NCBI GenBank assembly: GCA_028818705.1
Contig: JAPPNJ010000004.1
Location: 1 to 42,391 of the forward strand
Origin: Candidatus Poribacteria bacterium
GTDB lineage: Bacteria > Poribacteria > WGA-4E > WGA-3G
Length of the DNA: 42,391 bases
Direction of reading: 5' to 3'
The notes beneath the pieces were generated by a model. That model was not told where the DNA came from, did not search any database, and was given only the letters and a program-made list of their open reading frames with translations. The translations under genes and the position numbers were made by a program. Shown here one piece after another: positions 26,240 through 34,848 of this stretch. The stretch's first letter is position 1; every line of letters starts with the position of its first letter.

Positions 26240-26322
26240 CGTGATATATAACTCCTGTGAATTGAATGGTGCAGAGTGTAGCAGATTTTGGAGGAGATGT
26301 CAAATTGGCGAGTCAGAAACCT

Positions 26323-26351
26323 TTGATTTTCCGCTAAATTTATGATATAAT
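26323..26351 (+). promoter_or_regulatory. Promoter of the antitoxin gene
   Basis: TTGATT (26323-26328), 17 bases, TATAAT (26346-26351), about 50 bases before the ATG at 26403. The leader carries GGAGA shortly before the start codon. Confidence 0.6.
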
Positions 26352-26402
26352 TTGTAATGTGTCTCCTGCCTTGTATGCTAACAACACTAATCGGAGAAAA
26401 CG

Positions 26403-26702
26403 ATGAGGAAAGAAATTTCAGCAGCGGAATTACATCAGAAACTTGGTGAATTACTCGATGGGGTCTACCACAACGGGGATCGGCTGATAGTCAAACGTGC
26501 CAACACACCACTCGCTGCGATTGTTCCAATTGAAGCCTATGAAGAGATGCTTCAACAACGAGAGCAGGCTTTCTCGGTATTGGATAAGATATGGGAAAAA
26601 GTGCCAGCAGTGAGTGAAGAAGAAGCGCACGCCGATATTGAACGGGCAATTGCTGAAGTACGCACCGAGAAAATACGTAAAAAGAGTAAGTTGTCTTCCT
26701 GA
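26403..26702 (+). CDS. Phd/YefM family antitoxin
   Basis: A 99-residue protein with the Phd/YefM fold signature. EISAAELHQKLGELLDGVYHNGDRLIVKRANTPLAAIVPIEAYEEM is shown here only in part: ISAAELHQKLGELLD, the beta turn GDRLIVKR and AAIVPIEAYEEML. The C-terminal half is charged and helical, as expected of the toxin-binding tail. Antitoxins of this type bind DNA at their own promoter and neutralise a co-encoded toxin. The partner here is a PIN toxin gene whose ATG overlaps the antitoxin stop but which is cut short after about 28 residues, so the antitoxin appears to be orphaned. Confidence 0.82.
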   Translation: MRKEISAAELHQKLGELLDGVYHNGDRLIVKRANTPLAAIVPIEAYEEMLQQREQAFSVLDKIWEKVPAVSEEEAHADIERAIAEVRTEKIRKKSKLSS

Positions 26703-26809
26703 TGCGTGTTGTACTGGATACAAACCAGCATATTAGTGCGATTATCCGACCTAACGGGCATCCCGCTCAAAAAGAAATTTTCTTACGGACCCTCTCTCCT
26801 GTAGCATAG
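26702..26809 (+). pseudogene. Truncated PIN-domain toxin
   Basis: The ATG overlaps the antitoxin TGA. The product MRVVLDTNQHISAIIRPNGH is the start of a VapC-like PIN RNase (first catalytic Asp in LDTN), but after about 28 residues the sequence runs into a dispersed hairpin repeat and stops at 26809 with 35 residues. A PIN domain needs about 130. No continuation of the toxin can be found in the next 650 bases. The first metal-binding Asp is present, the other acidic residues are missing, so no activity is expected. Confidence 0.7.
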
Positions 26810-26823
26810 ACTATTAGTCTGTG
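26805..26823 (+). repeat. Hairpin repeat at the toxin truncation point
   Basis: CATAGACT-ATT-AGTCTGTG forms an eight-pair stem (one T-G pair). The flanking TGTAGCATAG and CTGTGC also occur at 34844-34870, where the stem is CATAGGCT-GTT-AGCCTGTG: one A-T pair has become G-C on both sides. Confidence 0.75.
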
Positions 26824-27460
26824 CTTCCTTTGTTTGGTATCTGGATCGTAGATGACACAGATTACGCGGAATAGGACATTCTGTTATAGCAGCGGTATGT
26901 CTCTTCCCCCTTAGCCCCAGCGGGGCGATATGTGTATAGACTACAGTAAATCCTAAAAATATGTGAACAGTTCTCGTAGGGATTGGGTCTCCCAACCTAA
27001 ACGCACCCCTATCGTGGTAGGCGGGGTTTCTAACCTCGCCGCTGCAGCGTGTCAAAGTAATTCTAAAATCTACTATAAATTGATAGGTTTTAGTCAAGAA
27101 GATATTAATTCCTTTAATCGTAAGGTGTGCTTAGAAGGCTCGCCTATCACAAGACCACAAAACACTCACGTTCTCTTATCCTGGCCATCCTAAAATCCTG
27201 ATTCAGACAATGAGTACTATGCATTACCCACATATCGCCCCGCTGGGGCTAAGGACTGCGGAAGGAGACATGCTGCTATACACATATCGCCCCGCTGGGG
27301 CTAAAAGAGAACCTCTGTATCCTCCTTATCGGGGGATGTGGAACATGCAACTACGAACATCGTAAATGGGCGAGGTTAGGAAACCTCGCCTATCGATCAC
27401 AGGGCGTTTTACGTTAATTTCCTCCTTGTCTTCTAACCCCAAATATGCTATTATGCCCCT
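26810..27460. repeat. 650-base gene-free stretch made of palindromic repeats
   Basis: No credible gene. It contains three copies of a unit with core CGCCCCGCTGGGGC: one inverted (26911-26934) and two direct copies 52 bases apart (27229-27252, 27281-27304), each followed by a GGAAGGAGACATGCTGCTATA-like stretch (given in short: GGAAGGAGACATGC). It also holds the hairpin TTGGGTCTCCCAA (26983-26995), GGCGGGGTTTCTAACCTCGCC in part (27020-27040), the hairpin GGCGAGGTT/AACCTCGCC (27369-27390) and an AATCCTGATTCAGAC string also seen near 31086 and 31353. Short open frames here are translations of these repeats. Confidence 0.75.
27426..27454 (+). promoter_or_regulatory. Promoter giving a leaderless or near-leaderless transcript
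   Basis: TTGTCT (27426-27431), 17 bases, TATTAT (27449-27454). The ATG of the next gene follows only six bases after the -10 box, so transcription would begin at or next to the start codon. There is no ribosome site before this ATG, which fits. Confidence 0.5.
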
Positions 27461-30400
27461 ATGCCAAACCTAAACCTAAAACCCACCCACAAACCAATCC
27501 GAGACTACTACACGACACTGCAGCAATACAAACAACACGACATCACACACGAAGGCGCAGTCAGCTCCCCCTTTGATACACTCCTGCACGCTTGTGCGAA
27601 ACAGATAAATGCCACGCTGGTTCCTCAATGGACAATGCAGACTGCAGCAGGAAACCGCATTGTTATTGATGGTGTAATACTCGACGAATATGGACTCCCC
27701 TTAGCCTACTGGGAGGCAAAAGATATAGAGGATAATCTCCTCAAAGCCGTCCAAGATAAACGCGACGCCGGGTACCCGCTCGACAATATCCTCTTCCAAA
27801 ACCCACAGCGCGCTATCCTCTATCAGAATGGACAGATAGCATTAGACCTTGACATCACCGAACCCACACACCTGATTGCAGCACTCCAATATTTGTTCGC
27901 TTATGTCCCACCGGCGTTGGACAACTGGCAAACCGCTGTCTCAGATTTCAGGGAACACGTGCCCGACCTCGCAAACAAACTCAAAGAACTCATTGACCAA
28001 CGCCACGAAACCGATCCGGCGTTCAAGAAGGCGTTCACAGACTTTTACGAGACCTGCCGCACCTCGATTAACCCGGAACTCTCACAGGATGCCGTCGAAG
28101 AGATGCTCATCCAGCATATCCTCACCGAACGTATCTTTCGCACCGTCTTCAATCGGTCAGACTTCACGAGCCGGAATATCATCGCTATTGAGATTGAAAA
28201 AGTCAGTGCCGCACTCATGCGCCATGCAATGAGTCGTGATGTGTTTCTTGAACCGCTGGATAGATTCTATGTGGCGATTGAACAGGCGGCGACACTCTGT
28301 AGAGATTTCTCCCAAAAACAGCACTTCCTCAATACATTCTACGAGAAGTTTTTTCAAGGGTTCTCCGAAGATGTGGCGGATACACACGGCATCGTCTACA
28401 CGCCACAACCAATTGTCGATTTCATGGTGAAAAGCGTTGCACATATCCTCGAAACCGAGTTTGATCGGTCCTTATCTGACGGCGGCGTGCATATTATCGA
28501 TCCCTTCGTCGGCACCGGCAATTTCATCGTCCGACTTATGCAGGACATCCAAGGCGCAGTGTTAGAGGAGAAATACCGTCACGAACTGCACTGCAACGAA
28601 GTGATGCTCTTACCCTACTACATCGCCAGTCTGAACATCGAACAGGAATACTTTCAACGGACGGAGACATATCTACCGTTTGAAGGCATCGCGCTTGCGG
28701 ATACCTTCGAGTTACTTGAGCAGCAACAAGGGGAACTCTTCACGCGTGAAAACACAGAACGGGTGAAGAAACAGAAGGCGGCGGATATGTTCGTCGTCAT
28801 CGGCAATCCGCCTTATAACATGGGGCAGGTCAATGATAGCGACAATAACAGAAACCGCAAGTACCCCGAAATGGATAAACGAATTGAGCAGACATATGTG
28901 AAAGACTCCAGAGCGCAACTTAAAACCGCACTCTACGATCCGTATGTCAAGGCATTTAAATGGGCATCGGAACGGATTGGCGAAGAAGGCGTTGTCGCGT
29001 TTGTCACAAACAACGGCTTTTTGGATGGAACCGCGTTTGACGGGATGCGAAAACATCTCGCGCAAGATTTCACCAAGATTTATCACATTGATCTAAAAGG
29101 GAACGCGCGCACGTCTGGAGAACGCCGAAAACAAGAGGGTGGCAACGTTTTTAATGACCAAATTCGGGTAGGTGTCGGGATTAGTTTCTTCATCAAAAAA
29201 TCGGGGGAAACATCTGGTACCGCGGAGGTTTGGATCTATTCTACTGACGACTATCTGAAAGCACGCGAGAAGCAAAAGCTTTTAATCGACTTCGGAGACT
29301 ATACAAATGTTCCAATGAAACGGATGAATATTGACGCAAAGCATACATGGCTCACGGAAGGACTCCACGCTGAGTTTGACACCTTTATCCCTATCGGGAC
29401 CAAGGAGGCGAAAGCGGTTAAAGGTGAAACAACGGATGTGATTTTTAAGACTTACTGTAGAGGGGTGGTAACTAACCGCGATGCGTGGGTTTACAACTTC
29501 AATCGAAATACCCTTACTAAGAATATTCGGGGAATGATTAGCACCTACAACTCAGAAGTGGATAGGTGGAAGCGTCGTGAGAATCAGAGGGTAAATGTCA
29601 ATGATTTTGTGGTTTATGACGATGCAAGAATTAAATGGGATCGGGATCTACGCCAGCACTTACAACGCGGTAGATATGCCGAATACACTGAAAACAAGCT
29701 GCGCCCCTCACTCTATCGACCATTTGCAAAATCAAATCTATTCTTTGATCGGACTCTAAATAACTGTGTCTATCTATTTCCATCCATTTTTCCTACACCA
29801 GAAACGGAAAATCGGGTCATCTGTGTTAGTCCGCCAGGGACAAAATTATCCTTTCATGCGTTAATGGTTGATGTGATTCCAGATCTCCATATCACGGGCG
29901 ATTCTCAATGTTTCCCTTTCTACACCTACGATGAGGACGGTACAAACCGCCGCGAAAATATCACCGATTGGGCATTGGCAGAATTCCGAGACCATTACGG
30001 TGACGATACTATCTCCAAGTGGGACATCTTCCACTACAACTACGCCCTTTTGCACCATCCTACCTATCGCGAGAAATATCAAGCGAACCTCAAGCGCGAT
30101 TTACCGCATATCCCGTTCGCCGAGGACTTCTGGGGATTCGCTAAGGCGGGTGCGGAATTGGCTGATCTTCACATCAACTACGAATCCGCTCCAAAATACG
30201 ATGGACTAAGATATATCGAAACACCCGGTATGCCGGTAGATTGGCGCGTTGAACGGATGAAGTTCTCCAAAGACAAAACACAGCTGAAATATAACGAATT
30301 TTTAACGTTAGACAGTATCCCACCGGCGGCGTTTGAATACCGCTTAGGCACGCGCTCGGCATTGGAGTGGGTTGTGGATCAGTATCGTGTGAAAGCTGAT

Positions 30401-30529
30401 AAACGGAGTGGGATTGTGAACGACCCGAATCGTGTAGATCAGCCCCGGTATATTGTGGATTTGATTGGGCGGGTTATAACCGTGAGTCTAAAAACAGTGG
30501 AGATTGTGAAAAATTTGCCTATGTTGTAA
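27461..30529 (+). CDS. Restriction-modification fusion: N6-adenine methylase of type ISP/IIG kind
   Basis: A 1022-residue single-chain protein. N-terminal region (1-130) has a nuclease-like pattern, Asp70 in VIDGVI and Glu85-x-Lys87 in YWEAKD, as in PD-(D/E)xK enzymes. A helical segment follows, then a gamma-type adenine methylase: HGIVYTPQPIVDFMV, SAM motif DPFVGTGNF (347-355) and catalytic NPPY (449-452). The C-terminal 450 residues resemble the specificity domain of type ISP enzymes such as LlaBIII (RPSLYRPFAKSNLFFDR, ITDWALAEF, PRYIVDLIGRV). No Walker A helicase motif is present, and the protein is shorter than LlaBIII (near 1570). It may therefore cut without translocation, like type IIG/IIL enzymes. 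Likely a stand-alone phage defence gene. No antirestriction or separate S gene is nearby. Confidence 0.82.
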   Translation: MPNLNLKPTHKPIRDYYTTLQQYKQHDITHEGAVSSPFDTLLHACAKQINATLVPQWTMQTAAGNRIVIDGVILDEYGLPLAYWEAKDIEDNLLKAVQDKRDAGYPLDNILFQNPQRAILYQNGQIALDLDITEPTHLIAALQYLFAYVPPALDNWQTAVSDFREHVPDLANKLKELIDQRHETDPAFKKAFTDFYETCRTSINPELSQDAVEEMLIQHILTERIFRTVFNRSDFTSRNIIAIEIEKVSAALMRHAMSRDVFLEPLDRFYVAIEQAATLCRDFSQKQHFLNTFYEKFFQGFSEDVADTHGIVYTPQPIVDFMVKSVAHILETEFDRSLSDGGVHIIDPFVGTGNFIVRLMQDIQGAVLEEKYRHELHCNEVMLLPYYIASLNIEQEYFQRTETYLPFEGIALADTFELLEQQQGELFTRENTERVKKQKAADMFVVIGNPPYNMGQVNDSDNNRNRKYPEMDKRIEQTYVKDSRAQLKTALYDPYVKAFKWASERIGEEGVVAFVTNNGFLDGTAFDGMRKHLAQDFTKIYHIDLKGNARTSGERRKQEGGNVFNDQIRVGVGISFFIKKSGETSGTAEVWIYSTDDYLKAREKQKLLIDFGDYTNVPMKRMNIDAKHTWLTEGLHAEFDTFIPIGTKEAKAVKGETTDVIFKTYCRGVVTNRDAWVYNFNRNTLTKNIRGMISTYNSEVDRWKRRENQRVNVNDFVVYDDARIKWDRDLRQHLQRGRYAEYTENKLRPSLYRPFAKSNLFFDRTLNNCVYLFPSIFPTPETENRVICVSPPGTKLSFHALMVDVIPDLHITGDSQCFPFYTYDEDGTNRRENITDWALAEFRDHYGDDTISKWDIFHYNYALLHHPTYREKYQANLKRDLPHIPFAEDFWGFAKAGAELADLHINYESAPKYDGLRYIETPGMPVDWRVERMKFSKDKTQLKYNEFLTLDSIPPAAFEYRLGTRSALEWVVDQYRVKADKRSGIVNDPNRVDQPRYIVDLIGRVITVSLKTVEIVKNLPML

Positions 30530-31378
30530 GGAGGCTTTCTTGTGGGAGAGGTTTCTAATCCTAAATTCTTTCGCAATTCACGGAGGCTTCACGGAGAATT
30601 TTTTCGTGTCAGACGGGCCGTGGCTTCCTGAAACGCAATACGTCCTCTCTCCGTGAATCACGTTATAGTAAATTAGATTTAACCTATTTGGCGGTCAGTC
30701 CTAAAGTGACAGATTAGGAGATTGGTTGGGGAGAATCGGCGAGGTGTTTTTGCTTGGGTGTTTCTTCAAGGAAACCTCGCCTACTTATTTTAAAGCCAAC
30801 AACCAGCAACCATTTCGTTAAACAAAATATAACCAAAATTCACTTTCACGGAGAACGCACAAATTCAAGTTCAGGAACCCAGTGAAATCAAGGCTCCAAA
30901 AATACCTCCGTGAAGCCTCCGTGAATTTGGCTGTTAAAACACAATCCTTAGCAGAGTTTAAAAATAACGGGTGTGTAAAGTTTTTAACACTGAATCCTCG
31001 GGAATACCGAAATCAAGCATAACGTAGGGGCGGGGTTTCCCCGCCCGTCTTGTGGTTCGCAATCCTGCAAATCCTTGAATCCTGCAAATCCTGATTCAGA
31101 CTCTGTAGGAGGGATTTCCAAATTTTGCCCCCACGGAATGCCACACGCGCATTCCGTGTTGATTTGGAATGCCACACGCGCATTCCGTGTTGATTTGGAA
31201 TGCCACACGGCATTCATACCCCGGTGAAGTCCATATGGACTTCATACCGTTGATTTTTCATGCCTATAAGGCATGAATACCGTTGATTCTGATTTACGCG
31301 GCAAAATTTGTCTTAGCTTTACATTTCCCGACTTCTTCTGCTGCAAATCCTATAATCCTGATTCAGACAGCGGTGTAC
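30530..31378. repeat. 850-base gene-free stretch packed with repeats
   Basis: No credible gene. It contains a 22-base perfect inverted repeat (30575-30596 against 30906-30927; AATTCACGGAGG at the left end), the second copy of the 24-base repeat (30746-30769) inside a GGCGAGGT/ACCTCGCC hairpin (30738-30781), the palindrome GGGCGGGG-ttt-CCCCGCCC near 31026-31044, and the modular element copy D (31119-31325). Short frames over 30984-31217 only translate these repeats. Confidence 0.75.
31119..31325 (+). repeat. Modular palindromic element, copy D (five hairpin modules)
   Basis: Ends are CAAATTTTGCC (31119-31129) and its exact inverse GGCAAAATTTG (31300-31310), with the tail TCTTAGCTTTACATT. Between them stand five hairpins, most followed by TGTTGATTT or ATACCGTTGATT: GGAATGC/GCATTCC at 31135-31155 and again at 31166-31186 (31-base period), GAATGCC/GGCATTC at 31198-31215, TGAAGTCC/GGACTTCA at 31225-31244, TCATGCC/GGCATGA at 31258-31276. 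Stem sequences differ while pairing is kept. Confidence 0.85.
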
Positions 31379-33307
31379 TCAGGGGGACCAGAGGACGTAC
31401 GTCGGCATATCAAACAGTGTACCGATGAGTGCCCAACCGCCTACAAACACATAATCACCCATCACCAGCCCTAAAAAGAACGGAATTGCGCGTTGATGTG
31501 CACGTAATCCGAAAATAGAGACAATAATGAACTTTATCATCCAACCGAGGTAGACGGAGAACCAGAAGTCTGCAAGCCCGCCCCACGTTGCAGCAGTCAT
31601 CACATATCCGATCGGATGGAAGGGCCACCACATAAATTTATGGCGGAGGAAGTAGAGAAGCCATGTCATCCCTGCGCCAATGCCCATAGATTGTGTCCCA
31701 TCCCAATTCGGACCCGTCGGATTGTTAAGCCACCGTTCTAAGCGTCTCCCGAAGACTTCATTGCCGATACCGACGACATAGCCGTGTACGGCGAGCGCAC
31801 CTGTCTCATAGAGAAGATAGAGAAATGCCCAAAACGATGCGAGTGTCCCGATGATGATTGCGAACATCATCACCCAGACGAGTTTTCGACTGTTTATGCC
31901 TGCGCGTTCGGCGAGTTTGAATCCCTCTAATTGGTTTGGCATCGGGTGTGAAACATTGAGTCGATTGAGCCAGTAGTAGAAAGAGATAATCGTGAGGTTA
32001 CCGGTTCCGACGAAGCGTGCGCCAAAGGTGACGACCATCAGTCTTGCTGGATCGAGAGCGAGGATCTCGTGTGAGGGTGGACCGAATTCAGCACGGACGC
32101 GCGTTACACCGAGTGCCATCACAGTGAAAATGACAATAAAACCAAATACGCCGCCTAAAGACATACCTGCTTTCACCGAAAATAGCGTAAGCCCGATGCT
32201 CCCAAGGATTAACCCGATGACGGCAACTCGGTATGGCATCGGTTCATTTGAGTCATCAAAAGCTTTTTTACTTACGAAGCAATTCTGGATAACAGCCCAG
32301 AGATGTCTTCGGGTCCCCCACAATGCGAGCGCACCGACAGCAAGCCATGCCCCGCCTGCGCGTTCCGCAAAATAAAGCTCACCTTCACCCATCATCCCCG
32401 TGCGAATAATCCGTTCTGCTTTACCGAACAGATAGAAAACCCACGCCGACATCGAGATGTCCAACGGCACGAAAAATGTGAGTCCTATAATAAAGGGGAA
32501 AATGGATAAAGGGACCCACCCAACAGCATTCCACGGTTTATCTGTGAATAGATGTTGGATAGAGTAGGAACTGAGTGGGATAGCAGGAATTTGAGGGAAT
32601 AGGTAGCTCAATCCTGCGAGAGTTTCAATACCCGCTGCAACCGAAAAGCCTATCCACATCGTGCTGTTTCTGTAAAAACTTTTCCGTCCTTGTGCCATCT
32701 GGAGCGGTAATTGGATGATCGGATACGCCAACTTTTCACGTTCCGTCCACTGAACACGGATGATACTATTGAGACATATCAGGGTGAACCAGATCAGGGT
32801 GACAAATCCTGTCCAGACCAGAATTGGCACCATCCAGCCGCGTAGATGCTTCGGGAGGTAAAAGCTCAAACCTCCCTTAAAGTAGGCGTCCAATGCGTAG
32901 TCTTGCGGCACGAACCATGTCGGTATGTAACGCCAGAAGAGATGCGCCCATTCATTTTCAATAGTGGCAAACCGGAATGGATGCGCCAACGTTCCAACCA
33001 GAAAGGTCATCATTGAGTGACCGCCGATGGTGGATACCATAACAACCATGATGTAGATGACGAGAAGCTCTTGTGTGGTAAGTGCAGTGCGGGGTGAAAG
33101 TTTTTTCCAAGCGAGGTTGAACCCAATGACGGCGAAAAGGGTAAAGACTGCGTTGAAGAAGAGCGAGACGAAGTTGAGGAGAAATTGCGGCTGAATCATC
33201 TCAGCCGCATAGGCAAGCCAATAAGCATTCCCAATAATGAGAACTGTCCCGATGAAAAGGGATCGAAAGGTAATTCCAGATGTGAAGGAGCCGTTAGAAT
33301 TTGGCAT
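31379..33307 (-). CDS. DUF6785/DUF6784-type polytopic membrane protein
   Basis: A 642-residue integral membrane protein with about 14 hydrophobic helices. I recognise the general pattern of the DUF6785/DUF6784 proteins: a helix pair near the N-terminus, LTTQELLVIYIMVVMVSTIGG, then NSIIRVQWTEREKLAYPIIQLPLQMA, and a C-terminal VGWALIGTLFD-like helix. Their topology recalls oligopeptide transporters (OPT), but the substrate and role are unknown. No ribosome site is obvious before the ATG. It sits alone between repeat-rich gaps, flanked by the restriction fusion and by the methyltransferase-HNH gene. The gap before its start (33308-33427) carries degenerate CAGTTATCAGTTAA-type repeats. Confidence 0.72.
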   Translation of the reverse strand: MPNSNGSFTSGITFRSLFIGTVLIIGNAYWLAYAAEMIQPQFLLNFVSLFFNAVFTLFAVIGFNLAWKKLSPRTALTTQELLVIYIMVVMVSTIGGHSMMTFLVGTLAHPFRFATIENEWAHLFWRYIPTWFVPQDYALDAYFKGGLSFYLPKHLRGWMVPILVWTGFVTLIWFTLICLNSIIRVQWTEREKLAYPIIQLPLQMAQGRKSFYRNSTMWIGFSVAAGIETLAGLSYLFPQIPAIPLSSYSIQHLFTDKPWNAVGWVPLSIFPFIIGLTFFVPLDISMSAWVFYLFGKAERIIRTGMMGEGELYFAERAGGAWLAVGALALWGTRRHLWAVIQNCFVSKKAFDDSNEPMPYRVAVIGLILGSIGLTLFSVKAGMSLGGVFGFIVIFTVMALGVTRVRAEFGPPSHEILALDPARLMVVTFGARFVGTGNLTIISFYYWLNRLNVSHPMPNQLEGFKLAERAGINSRKLVWVMMFAIIIGTLASFWAFLYLLYETGALAVHGYVVGIGNEVFGRRLERWLNNPTGPNWDGTQSMGIGAGMTWLLYFLRHKFMWWPFHPIGYVMTAATWGGLADFWFSVYLGWMIKFIIVSIFGLRAHQRAIPFFLGLVMGDYVFVGGWALIGTLFDMPTYVLWSP

Positions 33308-33427
33308 GCTTGGATAGCTTAATGGTTGTCGGTTTTCAGTTATCAGTTAATACCTTGTGGCGGTGGCCTATCACTTGAATACCACAACTCTTAACTGACA
33401 ACAGTTAACTTTTAACTAACAATCGAT

Positions 33428-34807
33428 TTATTCGAGTACTCCTTGGTCTTTCAATTTCTGAGTCATCTGTTCCTGTGTGCTATTTCCTTTTATTGAATTG
33501 CACGCCCCGCACAACAGTTGCAGATTATCAGAAACATCAGTTCCCCCTTTGGATTTCGAGAGAATGTGGTTGATAGTCATATGGCGGAAGGGGAATGAAA
33601 CTTGGCAACCGTTGCATTTCCCTTCCTGAAGTCCGAATAACTTGTGTTTGTAAGTGCTATCCTGTTTGTAGGATTTGGGGTTAGGATTATCGGTTCGATG
33701 GATAATCTCTTTGATGATACTGTGTTGTTCAAGACGCATCTGGACGAGTTCAAAAGATTTCGGGCTTAAATCAATGCCTATCCATCGGCGTTGCAGACGT
33801 TCAGCGGCGATGCAGGTCGTAGCACATCCACAGAAAGGATCCAGCACTATGTCTGTGGTGTTGCTGCTTGCTCGAATGATTCGCTCTAAAAGTGCGAGTG
33901 GTTTCTGCGTGGGGTATCCGATCCGTTCTTTATTTTTTGCTGTCAAATTGGGAATATCTGTCCAAATATTGTTGAGGGTTTTCCCTTTTTGTTCGTCAAG
34001 GTACCGTTTATATCGTGGAACGTTTCCCGGACGTATTTGTACAATGCGTCCTGATTTGATTTCTTTCAACATTCGTGCTTTTGCCCAGCGCCACGTTCTG
34101 GTTACACCCATGAGTTCATAAGTAAGATGGGAATTAGGGTCTTGAATCTGGGCGGTTAGGGAGGTATACGAGACAAAGCGTCCGGTGTCGGGTTCGATGT
34201 AACAATATTGTTTCTTGGTTTTTTCGTCCAAATTCGCCATGTCGTAAGGAATCGTGACAGCCTTTAGATTCCAGACGAAGGTGTTGGTTTTTGAATACCG
34301 GAGGATGGTGTCTGAATCTCGTGCGAGTCCTTTCTTGAGATTTCCTTTACTGGTCACTGCCCGTTGCCAAATAATCTCATTTCTAAAGTTATCTTTCCCG
34401 AAAATGCTGTCCATCATCATTTTGAGATAGTGGTTTGCGTTGTCATCACAGTGTAGATAGATAGTTCCTGTCGGTTTCAGGATTCGGTGCATCTCGAGCA
34501 TTCGGATGCTCATCATGATGAGATATGCTTTCATAGGCTTCCCGTGACTAAACTCAGCGGCACTAATAGTGTGATAGAGTTCGGGTGCTTTTTCTGCCAG
34601 TTCACCGTGGGAAGTGTTATCTAAGTCCTCCAGTGTCCAAGAGTCTTTGAAGGCTGCGCCTGCAGCTTCACTGCTTATCGGAGCCTCGAAGGTCCGGTTG
34701 GAGTTGAAAGGTGGATCGAGATAGATCAGGTCTATGGTATCTGTGTCAAGACCGCGCAGGATATGCAAATTATCATTTTCAAAGATAGTTCGGTTCTTGA
34801 CCTTCAT
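33428..34807 (-). CDS. DNA N6-adenine/N4-cytosine methyltransferase fused to HNH nuclease
   Basis: A 459-residue fusion. The N-terminal beta-class methyltransferase (PF01555) has the catalytic motif LIYLDPPFNSNR (DPPF at 31-34), IYLHCDDNANHYLK and the later SAM motif LDPFCGCATTCIAAERL followed by GIDLSP. The motif order (IV before I) marks the beta class. The C-terminal 80 residues form an HNH nuclease: CNGC, the catalytic His in INHILSKSKGG, NLQLLCGACNSIKG. This could be a restriction-modification enzyme in one chain or a methylase with a nicking/cutting tail. I start at the ATG at 34807; a GTG at 34840 lies at the edge of a dispersed repeat and is less likely. Confidence 0.83.
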   Translation of the reverse strand: MKVKNRTIFENDNLHILRGLDTDTIDLIYLDPPFNSNRTFEAPISSEAAGAAFKDSWTLEDLDNTSHGELAEKAPELYHTISAAEFSHGKPMKAYLIMMSIRMLEMHRILKPTGTIYLHCDDNANHYLKMMMDSIFGKDNFRNEIIWQRAVTSKGNLKKGLARDSDTILRYSKTNTFVWNLKAVTIPYDMANLDEKTKKQYCYIEPDTGRFVSYTSLTAQIQDPNSHLTYELMGVTRTWRWAKARMLKEIKSGRIVQIRPGNVPRYKRYLDEQKGKTLNNIWTDIPNLTAKNKERIGYPTQKPLALLERIIRASSNTTDIVLDPFCGCATTCIAAERLQRRWIGIDLSPKSFELVQMRLEQHSIIKEIIHRTDNPNPKSYKQDSTYKHKLFGLQEGKCNGCQVSFPFRHMTINHILSKSKGGTDVSDNLQLLCGACNSIKGNSTQEQMTQKLKDQGVLE

Positions 34808-34848
34808 TGGGTTTCTCGTTACTTCATTATATGCTGACACTTTTGTAG

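Noticed and set aside
26783..27097. Minus-strand frame of 104 codons in the repeat-rich gap
   Set aside because: Composition follows the repeats and no ribosome site or family pattern is visible.
31135..31215. A short CRISPR-like array (31-base period, two to three units)
   Set aside because: The whole period is repeated without unique spacers, the units are hairpin modules of the palindromic element, and no cas gene is near.
30984..31217. Minus-strand frames with repeated NTECACGI-like peptide
   Set aside because: They only translate the 31-base hairpin modules and have no ribosome site.
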